Shown here: one piece after another, positions 51,844 to 61,841 of the stretch
How the letters are laid out: the number at the start of each line of letters is the position of its first letter
How positions within the stretch are numbered: position 1 is the stretch's first letter
NCBI RefSeq assembly: GCF_039729195.1
Contig: NZ_CP155796.1
Location: 2,604,001-2,668,000 of the forward strand
Direction of reading: 5' to 3'
Length of the DNA stretch: 64,000 nucleotides
From: Mycobacterium sp. DL
GTDB lineage: Bacteria > Actinomycetota > Actinomycetes > Mycobacteriales > Mycobacteriaceae
Notes under the pieces: model-generated
What the model was told of the DNA's origin: nothing
Seen by the model: only the letters and a program-made list of their open reading frames with translations
The model's database searches: none
Made by a program: the position numbers and the translations under genes

Positions 51844-52915
51844 CTTCAATTGTCCGAACTGCGGACAGCGGTTGTCGTTCGAGAATTCGGTCTGTCTCAA
51901 CTGCGGTAGCTCACTTGGTTTTTCGCTCGACGACATGGCGCTCCTGGTGATCGCGCCCCCCGCCGAGAGTGAACACGCGGGGGCCGTCGACGCAAGCCAG
52001 TATCGGCTGTGCGCGAATCTTCACCTTGCCAAATGCAATTGGATCGTGGAGCGCAGCCCGGTCGCCCAGCTCTGTGTCTCGTGCGCGCTCACCCGCACCC
52101 GGCCCAACGACGGGGACACCGTTGCGCTGGCATCGTTCGCCGCCGCGGAGAAGGCCAAGCGCAGGCTGATTGCCGAGCTCCAGGAGTTGAAGCTGCCGAT
52201 CGTCGGGCGTGACGAGGACCCGCAGTACGGACTGGCGTTCGACCTGTTGTCCAGCCAGTTCGAGAAGGTGTTCACCGGCCACGAAGACGGTTTGATCACA
52301 CTGGACCTCGCCGAGGGTGACGACGTGCACCGCGAGCAGTTGCGCATCTCCATGGACGAGCCGTACCGAACGCTGCTGGGCCACTTCCGGCACGAGATCG
52401 GGCATTACTACCAGTACCGGTTGATCGGCACCTCCGACGACTACCTGCGGCGCTACCACGAGTTGTTCGGCGACCCCGAGGCCGACTACCAGGCAGCGCT
52501 CGACCGGCACTACAGCGAGGGCGCGCCGGTTGGCTGGGTCAACAACTACGTCTCGTCCTACGCGACGATGCACCCCGCCGAGGATTGGGCCGAGACGTTC
52601 GCCCACTACCTGCACATCCGCGACACTCTCGACACCGCCGCGGCCTTCGGGATGGCCCCGGCCGGGGCGACCTTCGACCGTAGAGTGCTGGGTCCCAGTG
52701 GATTCGACATGATCATCGAAATGTGGCTGCCCCTGGCATGGGCGTTGAACATGGTGAATCGGTCGATGGGCAGAGGCGACCTCTATCCGTTCGTCCTGCC
52801 GCCCGCGGTTCTGGACAAGATGCGGTTCATCCACACCGTCATCGACGAAGTGACCTCCGATCCCACCAAACTCGCGGTGGCCTCGGGTGGCCAGCAGCAA
52901 ACGCAGGTCTCTTAG
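51836..52915 (+). CDS. Zinc-ribbon putative metallopeptidase (Peptidase_Mx/DUF-type)
   Basis: 359 residues. N-terminal zinc ribbon CPNC (6-9) and CLNC (20-23); further cysteines at 59, 67, 80, 83. The protease motif HEIGHYYQY has His186, Glu187 and His190, and a later acidic ligand sits in MHPAEDWAETFAHYLHI. It is a regular member of the transglutaminase/ATP-grasp/alpha-E cluster. The start ATG 51836 has AAGGGGGAG upstream and overlaps the preceding gene by 8 bases. Confidence 0.87.
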   Translation: MRDFNCPNCGQRLSFENSVCLNCGSSLGFSLDDMALLVIAPPAESEHAGAVDASQYRLCANLHLAKCNWIVERSPVAQLCVSCALTRTRPNDGDTVALASFAAAEKAKRRLIAELQELKLPIVGRDEDPQYGLAFDLLSSQFEKVFTGHEDGLITLDLAEGDDVHREQLRISMDEPYRTLLGHFRHEIGHYYQYRLIGTSDDYLRRYHELFGDPEADYQAALDRHYSEGAPVGWVNNYVSSYATMHPAEDWAETFAHYLHIRDTLDTAAAFGMAPAGATFDRRVLGPSGFDMIIEMWLPLAWALNMVNRSMGRGDLYPFVLPPAVLDKMRFIHTVIDEVTSDPTKLAVASGGQQQTQVS

Positions 52916-53135
52916 TTCAAGCGTCGATGCCCGGTGCTCACGGCAAGTTGAGTCCGGTCGACGAACGTACGCATTCTGATGCAGAAGTGCCCGAAGTCGT
53001 CACAAACCGTGCGCTCGGTGCGCGCGGGAAGTCCGCCTGCGTTGGTCGGCGACGCGCTCTCTCGGCCGCCAGGCCCGGACGCTCGTCGGGAGCCCGGTAG
53101 GGCACGTCGATAAAGCGACCTGTGAGCGGCACATC

Positions 53136-53213
53136 TCAACGGCGCAGCACCAGGGTGATGCTGCCGCCGCCGAATCCCTGTGCGGTGTTCCGATTGAGCA
53201 ACACACGGCGAGG
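53136..53213 (-). pseudogene. Remnant of a beta-ketoacyl synthase C-terminus
   Basis: The minus-strand frame ends NRNTAQGFGGGSITLVLRR followed by TGA. This closely resembles the last residues of KAS enzymes, whose C-termini read N-(S/T)-x-x-F-G-F/G-G-x-N-x-x-L-V-L-R. Only about 25 codons can be followed before the frame runs antisense into the DUF3097 gene, so it is a fragment, not a gene. A chance match is possible. Confidence 0.35.
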
Positions 53214-53240
53214 GTAGGTGGTGGCGGCCGGGTTTCTCCC

Positions 53241-53246
53241 TACGAT
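53241..53246 (+). promoter_or_regulatory. -10 element for leaderless DUF3097 mRNA
   Basis: TACGAT (TANNNT) ends 6 bases before GTG 53253, so transcription would begin at or next to the start codon. No Shine-Dalgarno is present. The same hexamer at similar spacing precedes the esterase gene at 23641. Confidence 0.5.
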
Positions 53247-53252
53247 CATCGG

Positions 53253-54095
53253 GTGGCTGATCGATACGGCACCGACATACTTGCCGACAACCCGCACCGT
53301 GCCCGGCGACCGCGTTCCACCGAACGACCGGTGGAGATCGGCCTGGTCGTCGAGGACGTGCAGACCGGCTTCGTCGGTGCGGTGGTGCGTGTCGAGTACG
53401 GCCGGATGGAACTCGAGGACCGGAACGGCCGTACCAAACCGTTCCCGGTCGGGCCGGGATACCTGATCGACGGCAAACCCGTCATCCTCACGGCGCCGAA
53501 GAAGGCGGCAGCGGCCCCGGCCAAGACCGCGTCCGGTTCGGTCGCCGTGGCCGGTGCCCGCGCGAAGGTCGCGCTGGCCAGCCGGATCTACGTCGAGGGT
53601 CGCCACGACGCCGAACTGGTCGAGCAGGTGTGGGGTGAGGATCTGCGGATCGAGGGTGTGGTCGTCGAATACCTCGGCGGGGTCGACGATCTGGGCGCCA
53701 TCGTCTCGGATTTCCGGCCCGGCCCCGGGCGCCGACTGGGAGTGCTCGTCGACCACCTGGTGACCGGTTCCAAGGAGGCCCGGATCGCCGATGCCGTACG
53801 CCGCGGGCCGGGCGGCGACCACACACTCGTCGTCGGGCATCCGTTCATCGACATCTGGGAAGCGGTGAAGCCCGCCCGGATCGGGGTTGCAGCATGGCCG
53901 AGGGTGCCCAAGGGCGAGGACTGGAAGCACGGGGTGTGCGCGCGTCTGGGTTGGAAGCATCGCGACCAGGCCGATATCGCCGCCGCGTGGCGGCAGATCC
54001 GCGGCCGCGTCCGCGACTGGAACGACCTCGAGCCGGCGCTCATCGGCCGGGTCGAGGAGTTGATCGACTTCGTCACGCAGCCGAGCGATTCCTGA
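53253..54095 (+). CDS. DUF3097 family protein
   Basis: 280 residues, conserved in actinobacteria, function unknown. Family pieces: PVEIGLVVEDVQTGFVGAVVRVEYGRMELEDR, YVEGRHDAELVEQVWGEDLRIEGVVVEYLGGVDDL (a Toprim-like stretch with E and D residues) and GRRLGVLVDHLVTGSKE. The Toprim-like look suggests a nucleic-acid role, but this is inference. Start GTG 53253. It is followed after 42 bases by rarA. Confidence 0.82.
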   Translation: MADRYGTDILADNPHRARRPRSTERPVEIGLVVEDVQTGFVGAVVRVEYGRMELEDRNGRTKPFPVGPGYLIDGKPVILTAPKKAAAAPAKTASGSVAVAGARAKVALASRIYVEGRHDAELVEQVWGEDLRIEGVVVEYLGGVDDLGAIVSDFRPGPGRRLGVLVDHLVTGSKEARIADAVRRGPGGDHTLVVGHPFIDIWEAVKPARIGVAAWPRVPKGEDWKHGVCARLGWKHRDQADIAAAWRQIRGRVRDWNDLEPALIGRVEELIDFVTQPSDS

Positions 54096-54137
54096 CGGCG
54101 CGTCCGTCGCGTCGTGGGGCAGTGGTAAGCAGGGAGC

Positions 54138-55475
54138 GTGTCCGACAGCCTGTTCGACGTGCCCGGCTCGGAACCCGACCGCGGCACCGGTGACGGTCTC
54201 GGCGGCGGGTCGTCGTCACCGCTTGCGGTGCGGATGCGTCCGGCCACCCTCGACGAGGTCGTCGGTCAGCAGCATCTACTCAAGCCGAACTCGCCGTTGC
54301 GCCGGATGATCGAAGGGTCCGGCGCCGCGTCGGTCATCCTCTACGGCCCCCCGGGAACCGGGAAGACGACGCTCGCCTCACTGATCTCGCAGGCCACAGG
54401 GCGCCGATTCGAGGCGTTGTCGGCCCTCTCGGCCGGGGTCAAGGAGGTGCGCGCTGTGATCGACACGGCGCGGCAGGCCTCGATGCGCGGTGGGCAGACG
54501 GTGCTGTTCATCGACGAGGTGCACAGATTCTCCAAGACTCAGCAGGACGCTCTGCTGGCTGCGGTGGAGAACCGGGTGGTGCTGCTGGTGGCTGCGACGA
54601 CCGAGAACCCGTCGTTCTCGGTGGTGGCTCCGCTGCTGAGTCGCTCGCTGATCCTGCAACTGCAGCCGCTGGCCGGCCCCGACATCGCGGCGGTGATCCG
54701 CCGCGCGATCGACGACGACCGTGGGTTGGGTGGCCGGGTGCGGGTCAGCGATGAGGCCATCGACCTGCTGGTGCAGTTGTCCGCCGGCGACGCGCGTCGG
54801 GCGCTGACCGCGCTCGAGGTGGCAGCGGAGACAGGCGATGAGGTGACCGTCGGAGTCATCGAGCAGTCACTCGACAGGGCGGCGGTGCGTTATGACCGCG
54901 ACGGCGACCAGCACTACGACGTCGTCAGTGCGTTCATCAAGTCCATCCGCGGGTCCGATGTCGACGCGGCGCTGCACTACCTGGCGCGCATGCTGGTGGC
55001 GGGGGAGGACCCGCGGTTCCTTGCCCGCCGACTGATGATCCTCGCCAGCGAGGACATCGGGATGGCGGATCCGTCGGCGCTTCAGATCGCGGTCGCGGCG
55101 GCGCAGACGGTGCAGTTGATCGGAATGCCGGAGGCGCAACTGACGTTGGCGCACGCCACGGTGCACCTGGCGACAGCGCCGAAGTCCAATGCGGTCACCA
55201 CCGCGTTGGGTGCCGCGATGGCCGACATCAAGGCCGGTAAGGCGGGGTTGGTGCCCGCACACCTGCGCGACGGACACTATTCGGGGGCCTCGAAACTGGG
55301 CAACGCGATCGGCTACCGGTATTCGCATGACGACCCCGATGGTGTTGTGGCCCAACAGTATCCACCTGATGAGTTGGTGGGCGTCGATTACTACCGGCCC
55401 ACCGCCCGAGGTGCGGAGCGCGAGATCTCCACCCGGGTGGACAAGCTGCGCGCGATCATTCGCCGCCTGCGCTGA
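54138..55475 (+). CDS. rarA: Replication-associated recombination protein A (RarA/MgsA AAA-ATPase)
   Basis: 445-residue AAA+ ATPase of the clamp-loader clade. Walker [15 protein letters not shown] (68-80), Walker [13 protein letters not shown], sensor 1 in [15 protein letters not shown] (TTENP motif), and the C-terminal tetramerisation part ([30 protein letters not shown] segment) are all seen. It acts at stalled or gapped replication forks. Start GTG 54138 in AGGGAGCGTG, so the Shine-Dalgarno is unusually close. M. tuberculosis counterpart Rv2559c. Confidence 0.93.
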   Translation: MSDSLFDVPGSEPDRGTGDGLGGGSSSPLAVRMRPATLDEVVGQQHLLKPNSPLRRMIEGSGAASVILYGPPGTGKTTLASLISQATGRRFEALSALSAGVKEVRAVIDTARQASMRGGQTVLFIDEVHRFSKTQQDALLAAVENRVVLLVAATTENPSFSVVAPLLSRSLILQLQPLAGPDIAAVIRRAIDDDRGLGGRVRVSDEAIDLLVQLSAGDARRALTALEVAAETGDEVTVGVIEQSLDRAAVRYDRDGDQHYDVVSAFIKSIRGSDVDAALHYLARMLVAGEDPRFLARRLMILASEDIGMADPSALQIAVAAAQTVQLIGMPEAQLTLAHATVHLATAPKSNAVTTALGAAMADIKAGKAGLVPAHLRDGHYSGASKLGNAIGYRYSHDDPDGVVAQQYPPDELVGVDYYRPTARGAEREISTRVDKLRAIIRRLR

Positions 55476-55523
55476 CCTCGCCGGACCGACCCTTGACACA
55501 GAACCGATAGGCGCCCTACTGTC

Positions 55524-55567
55524 TTAATCAACCAAATGATTGATCAATAGAAAGGTTGATTAATTGG
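55524..55567. promoter_or_regulatory. ArsR operator: nested palindromes
   Basis: TTAATCAACC (55524-55533) and GGTTGATTAA (55554-55563) are perfect reverse complements around a 20-base centre that itself contains the exact palindrome ATTGATCAAT (55539-55548). The array ends at the TTG start of the arsR-type gene. AT-rich nested repeats of this size are typical regulator binding sites; autoregulation is likely. Confidence 0.75.
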
Positions 55568-55920
55568 TTGACGATGGTGGACGAGAGGCCGGATTGGATC
55601 GCGCCTTCATGGCGCTCGCGGATCCCGTTCGTCGTGCGCTGATCGCGCGCCTGTCGCGGGGACCGGCAACCGTGAACGAGCTGGCTGCTCCGTTCGCCAT
55701 CACCAAACAGGCGGTGTCCAAGCACATTCAGGTCCTCGAACACGCTGGTCTGGTCACGCGGAGCCGTGACGCCCAGCGTCGGCCCGTGCATCTCGATGCG
55801 GCCGCGCTCGAGCACCTGACGTCGTGGATCGATCGCTACCGCTTGGACACCGAACGCAACTACCGCCGGCTGGACGGCCTGCTGGCGGCGCTCACCGAAG
55901 AGAAGGAGAAACCCCGATGA
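55564..55920 (+). CDS. ArsR-family transcriptional regulator
   Basis: 118 residues, winged helix-turn-helix: ALADPVRRALIARLSRGPATVNELA then PFAITKQAVSKHIQVLEHAGLVTRSRDAQRRPVHLD. There are no cysteine metal-site motifs, so it is the metal-independent type usually paired with an SRPBCC gene. TTG 55564 is taken as start because a stop codon lies directly upstream in frame and AAAGG is 7 bases before; TTG 55594 is an alternative. It overlaps the next gene by 4 bases (ATGA). Confidence 0.85.
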   Translation: MVDDGGREAGLDRAFMALADPVRRALIARLSRGPATVNELAAPFAITKQAVSKHIQVLEHAGLVTRSRDAQRRPVHLDAAALEHLTSWIDRYRLDTERNYRRLDGLLAALTEEKEKPR

Positions 55921-56408
55921 CAAACGCACTCGACCTGGTAGCACCCGTCGACACCCTCGCCATGGAATTCACCCGCGAGTTCGATGCGCCCGCCGACGCT
56001 GTGTTTCGCGCCCACGCCGAACCGGACCTGGTCAAGCAGTGGCTGGGCCCGCACGGTCTCGAGATGGACATCAGCGAGTGGGACTTCAAGAGCCATGGCG
56101 GCTACCGCTACTCCCACACCGACGAACACGGCACATTCGGGTTCAACGGCACGTTCCACACCGTGCGGCAGAACGAATTCATCCTGCAGACCTTCGAGTT
56201 CGACGGCGCGCCCGACATGGTGAACATCGAGTACCTGTGGTTCGAGGACCTCGGCGGGGGGCGTTCCCGGCTCCGCGGCCGATCGATCTGTCCCAACACC
56301 GAGGCCCGCGACGCACTGCTGTCGTCCGGGATGGAGGGCGGCATGACCGAGGGCTACGACAAGCTGGACGCGCTGCTGGCCAACCCCCAGGTGCTCAGAA
56401 CGGAGTGA
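55917..56408 (+). CDS. SRPBCC/AHSA1-family protein
   Basis: 163 residues with the Aha1/SRPBCC helix-grip pattern: FTREFDAPADAVFRAHAEPDLVKQWLGPHG, then DEHGTFGFNGTFHTVRQNEFILQTFEF and a C-terminal helix (GMEGGMTEGYDKLDALLA). ArsR-SRPBCC pairs are common in actinobacteria, and the SRPBCC partner may bind the ligand sensed by the system. ATG 55917 overlaps the arsR-type stop; no other start is needed. Confidence 0.85.
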   Translation: MTNALDLVAPVDTLAMEFTREFDAPADAVFRAHAEPDLVKQWLGPHGLEMDISEWDFKSHGGYRYSHTDEHGTFGFNGTFHTVRQNEFILQTFEFDGAPDMVNIEYLWFEDLGGGRSRLRGRSICPNTEARDALLSSGMEGGMTEGYDKLDALLANPQVLRTE

Positions 56409-56459
56409 TCCCGGCTGGTCGGGGCTCCAGCCGGGATCACACGACGTGCGCTCTGCGGG

Positions 56460-56768
56460 CTAGCGCATGATTCCGGACCGCCGACGGCCCATGAGTCCGC
56501 TCCGGCGACGACCCATGAGCGCGGCGACGAGGGCCACACCGACGGCGGCGACGACAACCTGGACGAGCAGTTCGAGCCAGTCGACGCCGCTGGTTGCGGT
56601 GGGGACGCCCATCGCGCGGGCCAGGGCGGTGCCGATGAAGGCCGACACGATCCCCACGCCGATGGTCAGCAGCATGCCGATGGGCTGCTTGCCGGGGAGA
56701 ACGAGGCGCCCGAGAATGCCGACGACGGTGCCGATGAGGATGGCGGTGATGATGCCGGTGATGGTCAT
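56460..56768 (-). CDS. GlsB/YeaQ/YmgE-type stress membrane protein
   Basis: 102 residues, three hydrophobic helices (IITAILIGTVVGILGRLVLPG; MLLTIGVGIVSAFIGTALARAMGV; LELLVQVVVAAVGVALVAALMG). This is the transglycosylase-associated small membrane protein family, often stress-induced. The C-terminus holds a short repeat (MGRRRSGLMGRRRSGIMR). ATG 56768 is preceded by GGAGGAC. It is divergent from yjbQ. Confidence 0.82.
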   Translation of the reverse strand: MTITGIITAILIGTVVGILGRLVLPGKQPIGMLLTIGVGIVSAFIGTALARAMGVPTATSGVDWLELLVQVVVAAVGVALVAALMGRRRSGLMGRRRSGIMR

Positions 56769-56855
56769 GTTGTCCTCCTGCGTGGCTGCGGTTGCGGCAT
56801 AAATACCCTCGCTGCCGACGCAATAAACGCGCGCGTCAATCTGCAGGTCCGCTCG

Positions 56856-56861
56856 TACGCT
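56856..56861 (+). promoter_or_regulatory. -10 element for yjbQ, leaderless spacing
   Basis: TACGCT (TANNNT) is followed by 7 bases and then ATG 56869. The intervening GGAGCTC includes GGAG, so both leaderless and ordinary initiation are possible. Confidence 0.4.
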
Positions 56862-56868
56862 GGAGCTC

Positions 56869-57270
56869 ATGAACTCCGAAGTGCTCGATGTGGACACCTC
56901 CCGGCGCCGGATCGTCGATCTCACCGATGCTGTCCGGACGTTCTGCGCCTCGCAGGGCGAGGGTCTGTGCAACGTGTTCGTCCCGCATGCGACGGCCGGT
57001 GTGGCGATCATCGAAACCGGCGCCGGCTCCGATGACGACTTCATCGAAGCTCTGCAGCGCCTGCTGCCCCGCGACGACCGCTATCGCCACGCCCACGGGG
57101 CTCCCGGGCATGGAGCAGACCACGTACTCCCAGGGCTGGTGTCCCCGTCGGTCACGGTGCCGGTGGGCGACGGTGGGCCGTTGCTGGGCACCTGGCAGAG
57201 CATCGTGCTGGTGGATCTGAACAGCGACAACCCCCGACGCTCGGTCCGGTTGAGCTTCTTGAAGGGCTAG
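56869..57270 (+). CDS. yjbQ: YjbQ family protein (UPF0047, secondary thiamine-phosphate synthase-like)
   Basis: 133 residues. Family motifs: FVPHATAGVAIIETGAGSDDDF, DDRYRHAHGAPGHGADHVLPGLVSPSVTVPV with clustered histidines (metal or phosphate site), and LGTWQSIVLVDLN. E. coli YjbQ has weak thiamine phosphate synthase activity; the true role is not settled. M. tuberculosis counterpart Rv2556c, adjacent to alaS there too. It ends 93 bases before alaS. Confidence 0.88.
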   Translation: MNSEVLDVDTSRRRIVDLTDAVRTFCASQGEGLCNVFVPHATAGVAIIETGAGSDDDFIEALQRLLPRDDRYRHAHGAPGHGADHVLPGLVSPSVTVPVGDGGPLLGTWQSIVLVDLNSDNPRRSVRLSFLKG

Positions 57271-57363
57271 CCGAGGGGACCGGTACTGTGGGGCGTCGAG
57301 TATTCGCAGGTGACGGCCGATCGACGAATCGGCTCCATGACCCAGAACTGAGGACAGCAAGAC

Positions 57364-60057
57364 GTGCAGACACACGAGATCAGGAAGCGCTTCCTTGATC
57401 ATTTCGTGAACGCGGGCCACACCGAGGTGCCCAGCGCTTCGGTGATCCTCGACGACCCCAACCTGCTGTTCGTCAATGCCGGCATGGTCCAGTTCGTCCC
57501 GTTCTTCCTCGGCCAGCGCACCCCGCCGTGGGATCGGGCAACCAGCGTCCAGAAATGCATCCGTACACCTGACATCGACGAAGTCGGGATCACCACCCGC
57601 CACAACACGTTCTTCCAGATGGCAGGCAACTTCTCCTTCGGTGACTACTTCAAAGCCGGGGCCATCGAGTTGGCGTGGACGCTGCTGACCGGACCCGTCG
57701 AGCAGGGTGGCTACGGGTTTGATCCCGAAAAGCTCTGGGCCACCGTTTATCTGGACGACGACGAGGCCGCCCAACTGTGGCAGGACATCGCCGGGATGCC
57801 GCCTGAGCGCATTCAGCGTCGCGGCATGGCCGACAACTACTGGTCCATGGGAATCCCCGGGCCGTGCGGTCCGTCCTCGGAGATCTACTACGACCGTGGA
57901 CCCGACTACGGCGTGGAGGGCGGGCCCGAGGCGAACGAGGACCGCTACATCGAGATCTGGAATCTCGTGTTCATGCAGAACGAACGCGGCGAAGGCACGT
58001 CGAAGGACGACTTCGAGATTCTTGGCCCGCTGCCGCGCAAGAACATCGACACCGGCATGGGCGTCGAGAGGGTGGCCTGCCTTCTCCAGGGCGTGGACAA
58101 CGTCTACGAGACCGACCTGCTGCGCCCCGCGATCGACCTGGTGGCCGCTCAGGCACCTCGGGGTTACGGGCAGGGCGTTCACGATGACGACGTTCGCTAC
58201 CGGATCATCGCCGACCACAGTCGAACCGCGGCGATCATCATCGCCGACGGAATCAGCCCCGGCAACGAGGGCCGCGGGTACGTGCTGCGCCGATTGCTCC
58301 GCCGGATCATCCGCGCCGCGAAACTGCTCGGGGTCGAACAGCCCGTCATGGCCGACCTGATGACCTGCGTGCGCGACGCCATGGGGCCGTCGTATCCGGT
58401 CCTGGTCACCGACTTCGATCGAATCCAGCGTATTGCGGTGGCCGAAGAGACCGCGTTCAACCGCACACTGGCTTCGGGGTCGCGGTTGTTCGACGACGCG
58501 GCCCGGGCCACCAAGGCCGCCGGCGCTGCGGTGCTGTCGGGAACCGATGCGTTCACGCTGCACGACACGTACGGGTTTCCCATCGAACTGACCCTCGAGA
58601 TGGCCGCCGAGGCCGATCTCAGTGTGGACGAGGAAGGCTTCCGCGGCCTGATGGCCGAGCAGCGGCAACGCGCCAAAGCCGATGCCGCCGCACGTAAGCA
58701 GGCCCACGCAGACCTGTCGGCATATCGTGATCTCGTCGACGCCGGACCGACGCAGTTCACCGGGTTCGACGAATTGACCACCGAGGCAAGAATTCTCGGA
58801 ATCTTTGTGGACGGTAAACGGGTTCCGGTGGTGGCGCACGGTTCCGACGGTGCGGGGTCCCGCGTCGAGTTGATCCTGGATCGCAGCCCGTTCTACGCCG
58901 AGTCGGGTGGCCAGATCGCCGACGAGGGCACCGTCACCGGCACCGGTGCATCGGAGACGTCGAAAGCCGCGGTGACCGACGTCCAGAAGATCGCCAAGAC
59001 ACTGTGGGCGCACCGCGTCAACGTCGAGTCGGGCGAGTTCGTCGAGGGTGACACGATCGTCGCCGCCGTCGATCCGCGCTGGCGCCACGGGGCCACCCAG
59101 GGTCATTCGGGCACGCACATGGTGCACGCGGCCCTGCGGCAGGTGCTGGGCCCCAACGCCGTTCAGGCCGGCTCCCTGAACCGCCCCGGTTACCTGCGAT
59201 TCGACTTCAATTGGCAGGGCGCGCTCAGCGAAGACCAACGCACCCAGATAGAAGAGGTCACCAACGAAGCGGTCGAGGCCGACTTCGAGGTGCACAGCTT
59301 CACCACCGATCTGGAGAAGGCGAAGTCCATGGGTGCGATGGCGCTCTTCGGCGAGGCCTATCCCGACGAGGTCAGGGTGGTCGAGATCGGCGGGCCGTTC
59401 TCGCTGGAGTTGTGTGGCGGTACCCACGTTCGCAATTCGGCGCAGATCGGTCCCGTCACGATCCTCGGGGAGTCGTCGGTCGGGTCGGGCATTCGGCGCG
59501 TGGAGGCCTACGTCGGGCTGGATTCGTTCCGGCACCTGGCCAAGGAGCGTGCGCTGATGGCCGGGCTCGCGTCGACGCTGAAGGTGCCCTCGGACGAAGT
59601 GCCGGGGCGCGTCGCCAATCTCGTGGAACGACTGCGCGCAGCCGAGAAGGAACTCGACCGTCTGCGGATGGCCGGTGCACGCGCCGCAGCAGCGAACGCC
59701 GCCGCCGGGGCCGAGGAGATCGGTAAGGTCCGGGTCGTGGCGCAGCGGATGGCCGGCGGGATGTCGGCGGGCGATCTGCGGTCGCTCGTCGGCGACATCC
59801 GCGGCAAGCTCGGAAGCGACCCGGCCGTGGTGGCACTGACTGCGGAGGGCGACAACGATTCCGTTCCGTATGTGGTTGCGGTGAACCAGGCCGCACAGGA
59901 TCTCGGGCTGCGGGCCGACGATCTCGTCAAGCTCATGGCTACTGCGGTCAACGGCCGCGGTGGGGGCAAGGCGGACCTGGCGCAGGGTTCAGGTAAGGGC
60001 GCTGCGGGTATCGACGCGGCACTGGCGGCGATACGCGCAGAGATCGGCCGGAGATAA
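57364..60057 (+). CDS. alaS: Alanine--tRNA ligase
   Basis: 897-residue class II synthetase. N-terminal catalytic domain with [17 protein letters not shown] (motif region) and [10 protein letters not shown]. The editing domain has HSGTHMVHA, the zinc-type HxxxH, and [15 protein letters not shown] with CxxxH. The C-terminal coiled-coil and DHHA1-like end ([18 protein letters not shown]) is present, so it is full length. GTG 57364 follows GAGGAC at normal spacing. It is the first of alaS-ruvX-mltG-aroE. Confidence 0.97.
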   Translation: MQTHEIRKRFLDHFVNAGHTEVPSASVILDDPNLLFVNAGMVQFVPFFLGQRTPPWDRATSVQKCIRTPDIDEVGITTRHNTFFQMAGNFSFGDYFKAGAIELAWTLLTGPVEQGGYGFDPEKLWATVYLDDDEAAQLWQDIAGMPPERIQRRGMADNYWSMGIPGPCGPSSEIYYDRGPDYGVEGGPEANEDRYIEIWNLVFMQNERGEGTSKDDFEILGPLPRKNIDTGMGVERVACLLQGVDNVYETDLLRPAIDLVAAQAPRGYGQGVHDDDVRYRIIADHSRTAAIIIADGISPGNEGRGYVLRRLLRRIIRAAKLLGVEQPVMADLMTCVRDAMGPSYPVLVTDFDRIQRIAVAEETAFNRTLASGSRLFDDAARATKAAGAAVLSGTDAFTLHDTYGFPIELTLEMAAEADLSVDEEGFRGLMAEQRQRAKADAAARKQAHADLSAYRDLVDAGPTQFTGFDELTTEARILGIFVDGKRVPVVAHGSDGAGSRVELILDRSPFYAESGGQIADEGTVTGTGASETSKAAVTDVQKIAKTLWAHRVNVESGEFVEGDTIVAAVDPRWRHGATQGHSGTHMVHAALRQVLGPNAVQAGSLNRPGYLRFDFNWQGALSEDQRTQIEEVTNEAVEADFEVHSFTTDLEKAKSMGAMALFGEAYPDEVRVVEIGGPFSLELCGGTHVRNSAQIGPVTILGESSVGSGIRRVEAYVGLDSFRHLAKERALMAGLASTLKVPSDEVPGRVANLVERLRAAEKELDRLRMAGARAAAANAAAGAEEIGKVRVVAQRMAGGMSAGDLRSLVGDIRGKLGSDPAVVALTAEGDNDSVPYVVAVNQAAQDLGLRADDLVKLMATAVNGRGGGKADLAQGSGKGAAGIDAALAAIRAEIGRR

Positions 60058-60061
60058 CCCG

Positions 60062-60598
60062 GTGGCCCATACCGACGACCCCGCACGCGAGGACCGTCTG
60101 CCCGACAAGCCCGGGGACCCGAACTCGTCCGCGGACCCGGGGCGCGGTCGCCGGATCGGCATCGACGTCGGTAGCGTCCGCATCGGGGTCGCCGTCAGCG
60201 ATCCCGACGGAATCCTCGCCACCCCGGTGGAGACGGTCGCGCGGGATCGTCGTTCGGACAGGCACCTACGACGGCTCGTGCGGTTGATCGACGAACACGA
60301 GGCGGTCGAGGTGGTGGTGGGGCTGCCCCGCACGCTGGCCGATCGTGCCGGAACGTCGGCCCGGGATGCCGTCGAGCTCGCCGACCTACTTGCAGCGCGG
60401 ATATCGCCGAAACCTGTGCGGCTGGCCGATGAACGGTTCACCACCGTGACGGCACAGCGATCGCTGCGCGAGGCCGGGGTCCGCGCCAAAGGTCAACGCA
60501 CGATGATCGATCAGGTTGCGGCGGTGGGGATTCTGCAGAACTGGCTGGACCAGCGGCGGGCGGCGCTGACCGCACACGGAGAGGTCGGGGATGGCTGA
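60062..60598 (+). CDS. ruvX: RuvX/YqgF Holliday junction resolvase-like nuclease
   Basis: 178 residues, RNase H-like fold. [18 protein letters not shown] carries the first acidic residue, [14 protein letters not shown] the core, and [15 protein letters not shown] the second acid; the last acid is in [16 protein letters not shown]. YqgF takes part in 16S rRNA maturation in other bacteria. An acidic, disordered N-terminal extension of about 30 residues precedes the fold. GTG 60062 is 4 bases after the alaS stop. It overlaps mltG by 8 bases. Confidence 0.92.
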   Translation: MAHTDDPAREDRLPDKPGDPNSSADPGRGRRIGIDVGSVRIGVAVSDPDGILATPVETVARDRRSDRHLRRLVRLIDEHEAVEVVVGLPRTLADRAGTSARDAVELADLLAARISPKPVRLADERFTTVTAQRSLREAGVRAKGQRTMIDQVAAVGILQNWLDQRRAALTAHGEVGDG

Positions 60599-61841
60599 CG
60601 ATTGGCGTAGCGAACGAGCCGAACCGCTGGCGGTGGGCCCTCCGCGGCGCCGGCTGACCCGCCGGGACCGGATCAAGGAAGCGCGGGTCCAACGCAGGCG
60701 TCGTGTCGCCGCGGTGACGGCACTGGTCGTCCTGGTGGTCGTTGTGGTCGGTGCGGTCCTGCTCGGCTCCACGATGTGGAACTCGCTGTTCGGTGACTCC
60801 GGCGGTGGCGACTACGCCGGTGACGGCATCAACGATGTGGTGATCCAGGTGCACCCCGGGGACTCCACCACCGCGATCGGCAACACCCTCCAGGATCAGA
60901 ACGTCGTGGCGACATCCCAGGCTTTTGTCGACGCGGCTTCGGGCAATGCGGCGATCTCGGCCATTCAGCCCGGCTTCTACAAGGTCCGCACGGAGATCCC
61001 CGCGGCCAATGCCGTCAACCGTCTGGCCGATCCGGCCAACCGGGTGGGTCGGCTGGTCATTCCCGAAGGTCGGCAGCTCGATGACACCCGCGATGTCGCC
61101 ACCGACGCGGTCACCGACGGCATCTTCACCCTGATCTCCGACGCTTCGTGTGTGGACCTCGACGGTGACCGTACGTGTGTGGCGGCGCAAGGCCTCAGCG
61201 ACATCGCCGCGGCGGCCGACCCGGCCACGCTGTCGGTCCCCGCCTGGGCGACAGACGCCGTCGTCGCGCTCGGTGCCGACCATCGCCGGTTGGAGGGTCT
61301 GATCGCGCCCGGCACCTGGAACATCGACCCGTCGGCGGAGCCGCAGGAGATCCTGGCCACGCTGATCTCGGCCAGCACCGCGCAGTACGAAGAGAGCGGC
61401 CTGCTGGAAACGGCGACGGCGCTGAACATATCGCCCTACGAGGTGCTGACGGTGGCGTCGCTGGTGCAGCGGGAAGCACTGCCCCAGGATTTCTCGAAAG
61501 TCGCCCGGGTGATCTACAACCGGTTGGCTGAGCAACGCACGCTGGAGTTCGACTCGACGGTGAACTATCCGCTGGATCTCGTCGAGGTGGCGACCACCGA
61601 CGGCGACCGGGGGCAGGCCACGCCGTGGAACACCTATGTGCGGCCCGGGCTTCCCGCCACGCCGATCTGCTCACCGGGGCAACCTGCTCTCGCCGCGGCC
61701 GAGCAACCGGAACCGGGGGACTGGCTGTACTTCGTGACCGTGGATCTGCAGGGCACGACCTTGTTCACCCGGGAGTACGAACAGCATCTCGCGAACATCG
61801 AGGTGGCGATCCGCAACGGCGTGCTCGACTCCGCGCGATGA
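60591..61841 (+). CDS. mltG: Endolytic transglycosylase MltG (YceG)
   Basis: 416 residues. A basic cytoplasmic N-terminus, one membrane helix ([21 protein letters not shown], about residues 39-60), then a LysM-like region ([18 protein letters not shown]) and the YceG domain. Catalytic-region landmarks are [30 protein letters not shown] and LEFDSTVNY, with the catalytic Glu in QREA. It cuts nascent peptidoglycan and sets strand length. ATG 60591 overlaps ruvX. Its 3' end carries the first copy of a tandem repeat. Confidence 0.93.
   Translation: MADDWRSERAEPLAVGPPRRRLTRRDRIKEARVQRRRRVAAVTALVVLVVVVVGAVLLGSTMWNSLFGDSGGGDYAGDGINDVVIQVHPGDSTTAIGNTLQDQNVVATSQAFVDAASGNAAISAIQPGFYKVRTEIPAANAVNRLADPANRVGRLVIPEGRQLDDTRDVATDAVTDGIFTLISDASCVDLDGDRTCVAAQGLSDIAAAADPATLSVPAWATDAVVALGADHRRLEGLIAPGTWNIDPSAEPQEILATLISASTAQYEESGLLETATALNISPYEVLTVASLVQREALPQDFSKVARVIYNRLAEQRTLEFDSTVNYPLDLVEVATTDGDRGQATPWNTYVRPGLPATPICSPGQPALAAAEQPEPGDWLYFVTVDLQGTTLFTREYEQHLANIEVAIRNGVLDSAR

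Larger units (their letters stand above)
52916..53252. other. Intergenic region, 337 bases, with a ketosynthase-like remnant
   Basis: No intact gene is supported. The minus strand carries a short ketosynthase C-terminus-like remnant (53136-53213), and the right end carries the leaderless promoter of the DUF3097 gene. The rest (52916-53135) has open frames of arginine-rich composition only. Confidence 0.4.

Noticed and set aside
52916..53135. Possible small minus-strand gene starting near 53132 (PLTGRFIDVPYRAPDERPG)
   Set aside because: The initial residues look protein-like, but the frame soon turns arginine-rich, has no Shine-Dalgarno or family match, and follows the ketosynthase remnant.
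57302..57363. Inverted repeat GCCGAT...ATCGGC before alaS as a T-box or other riboswitch
   Set aside because: The arms are only 6 bases and the leader is far too short for a T-box; no specifier loop or antiterminator could be seen.
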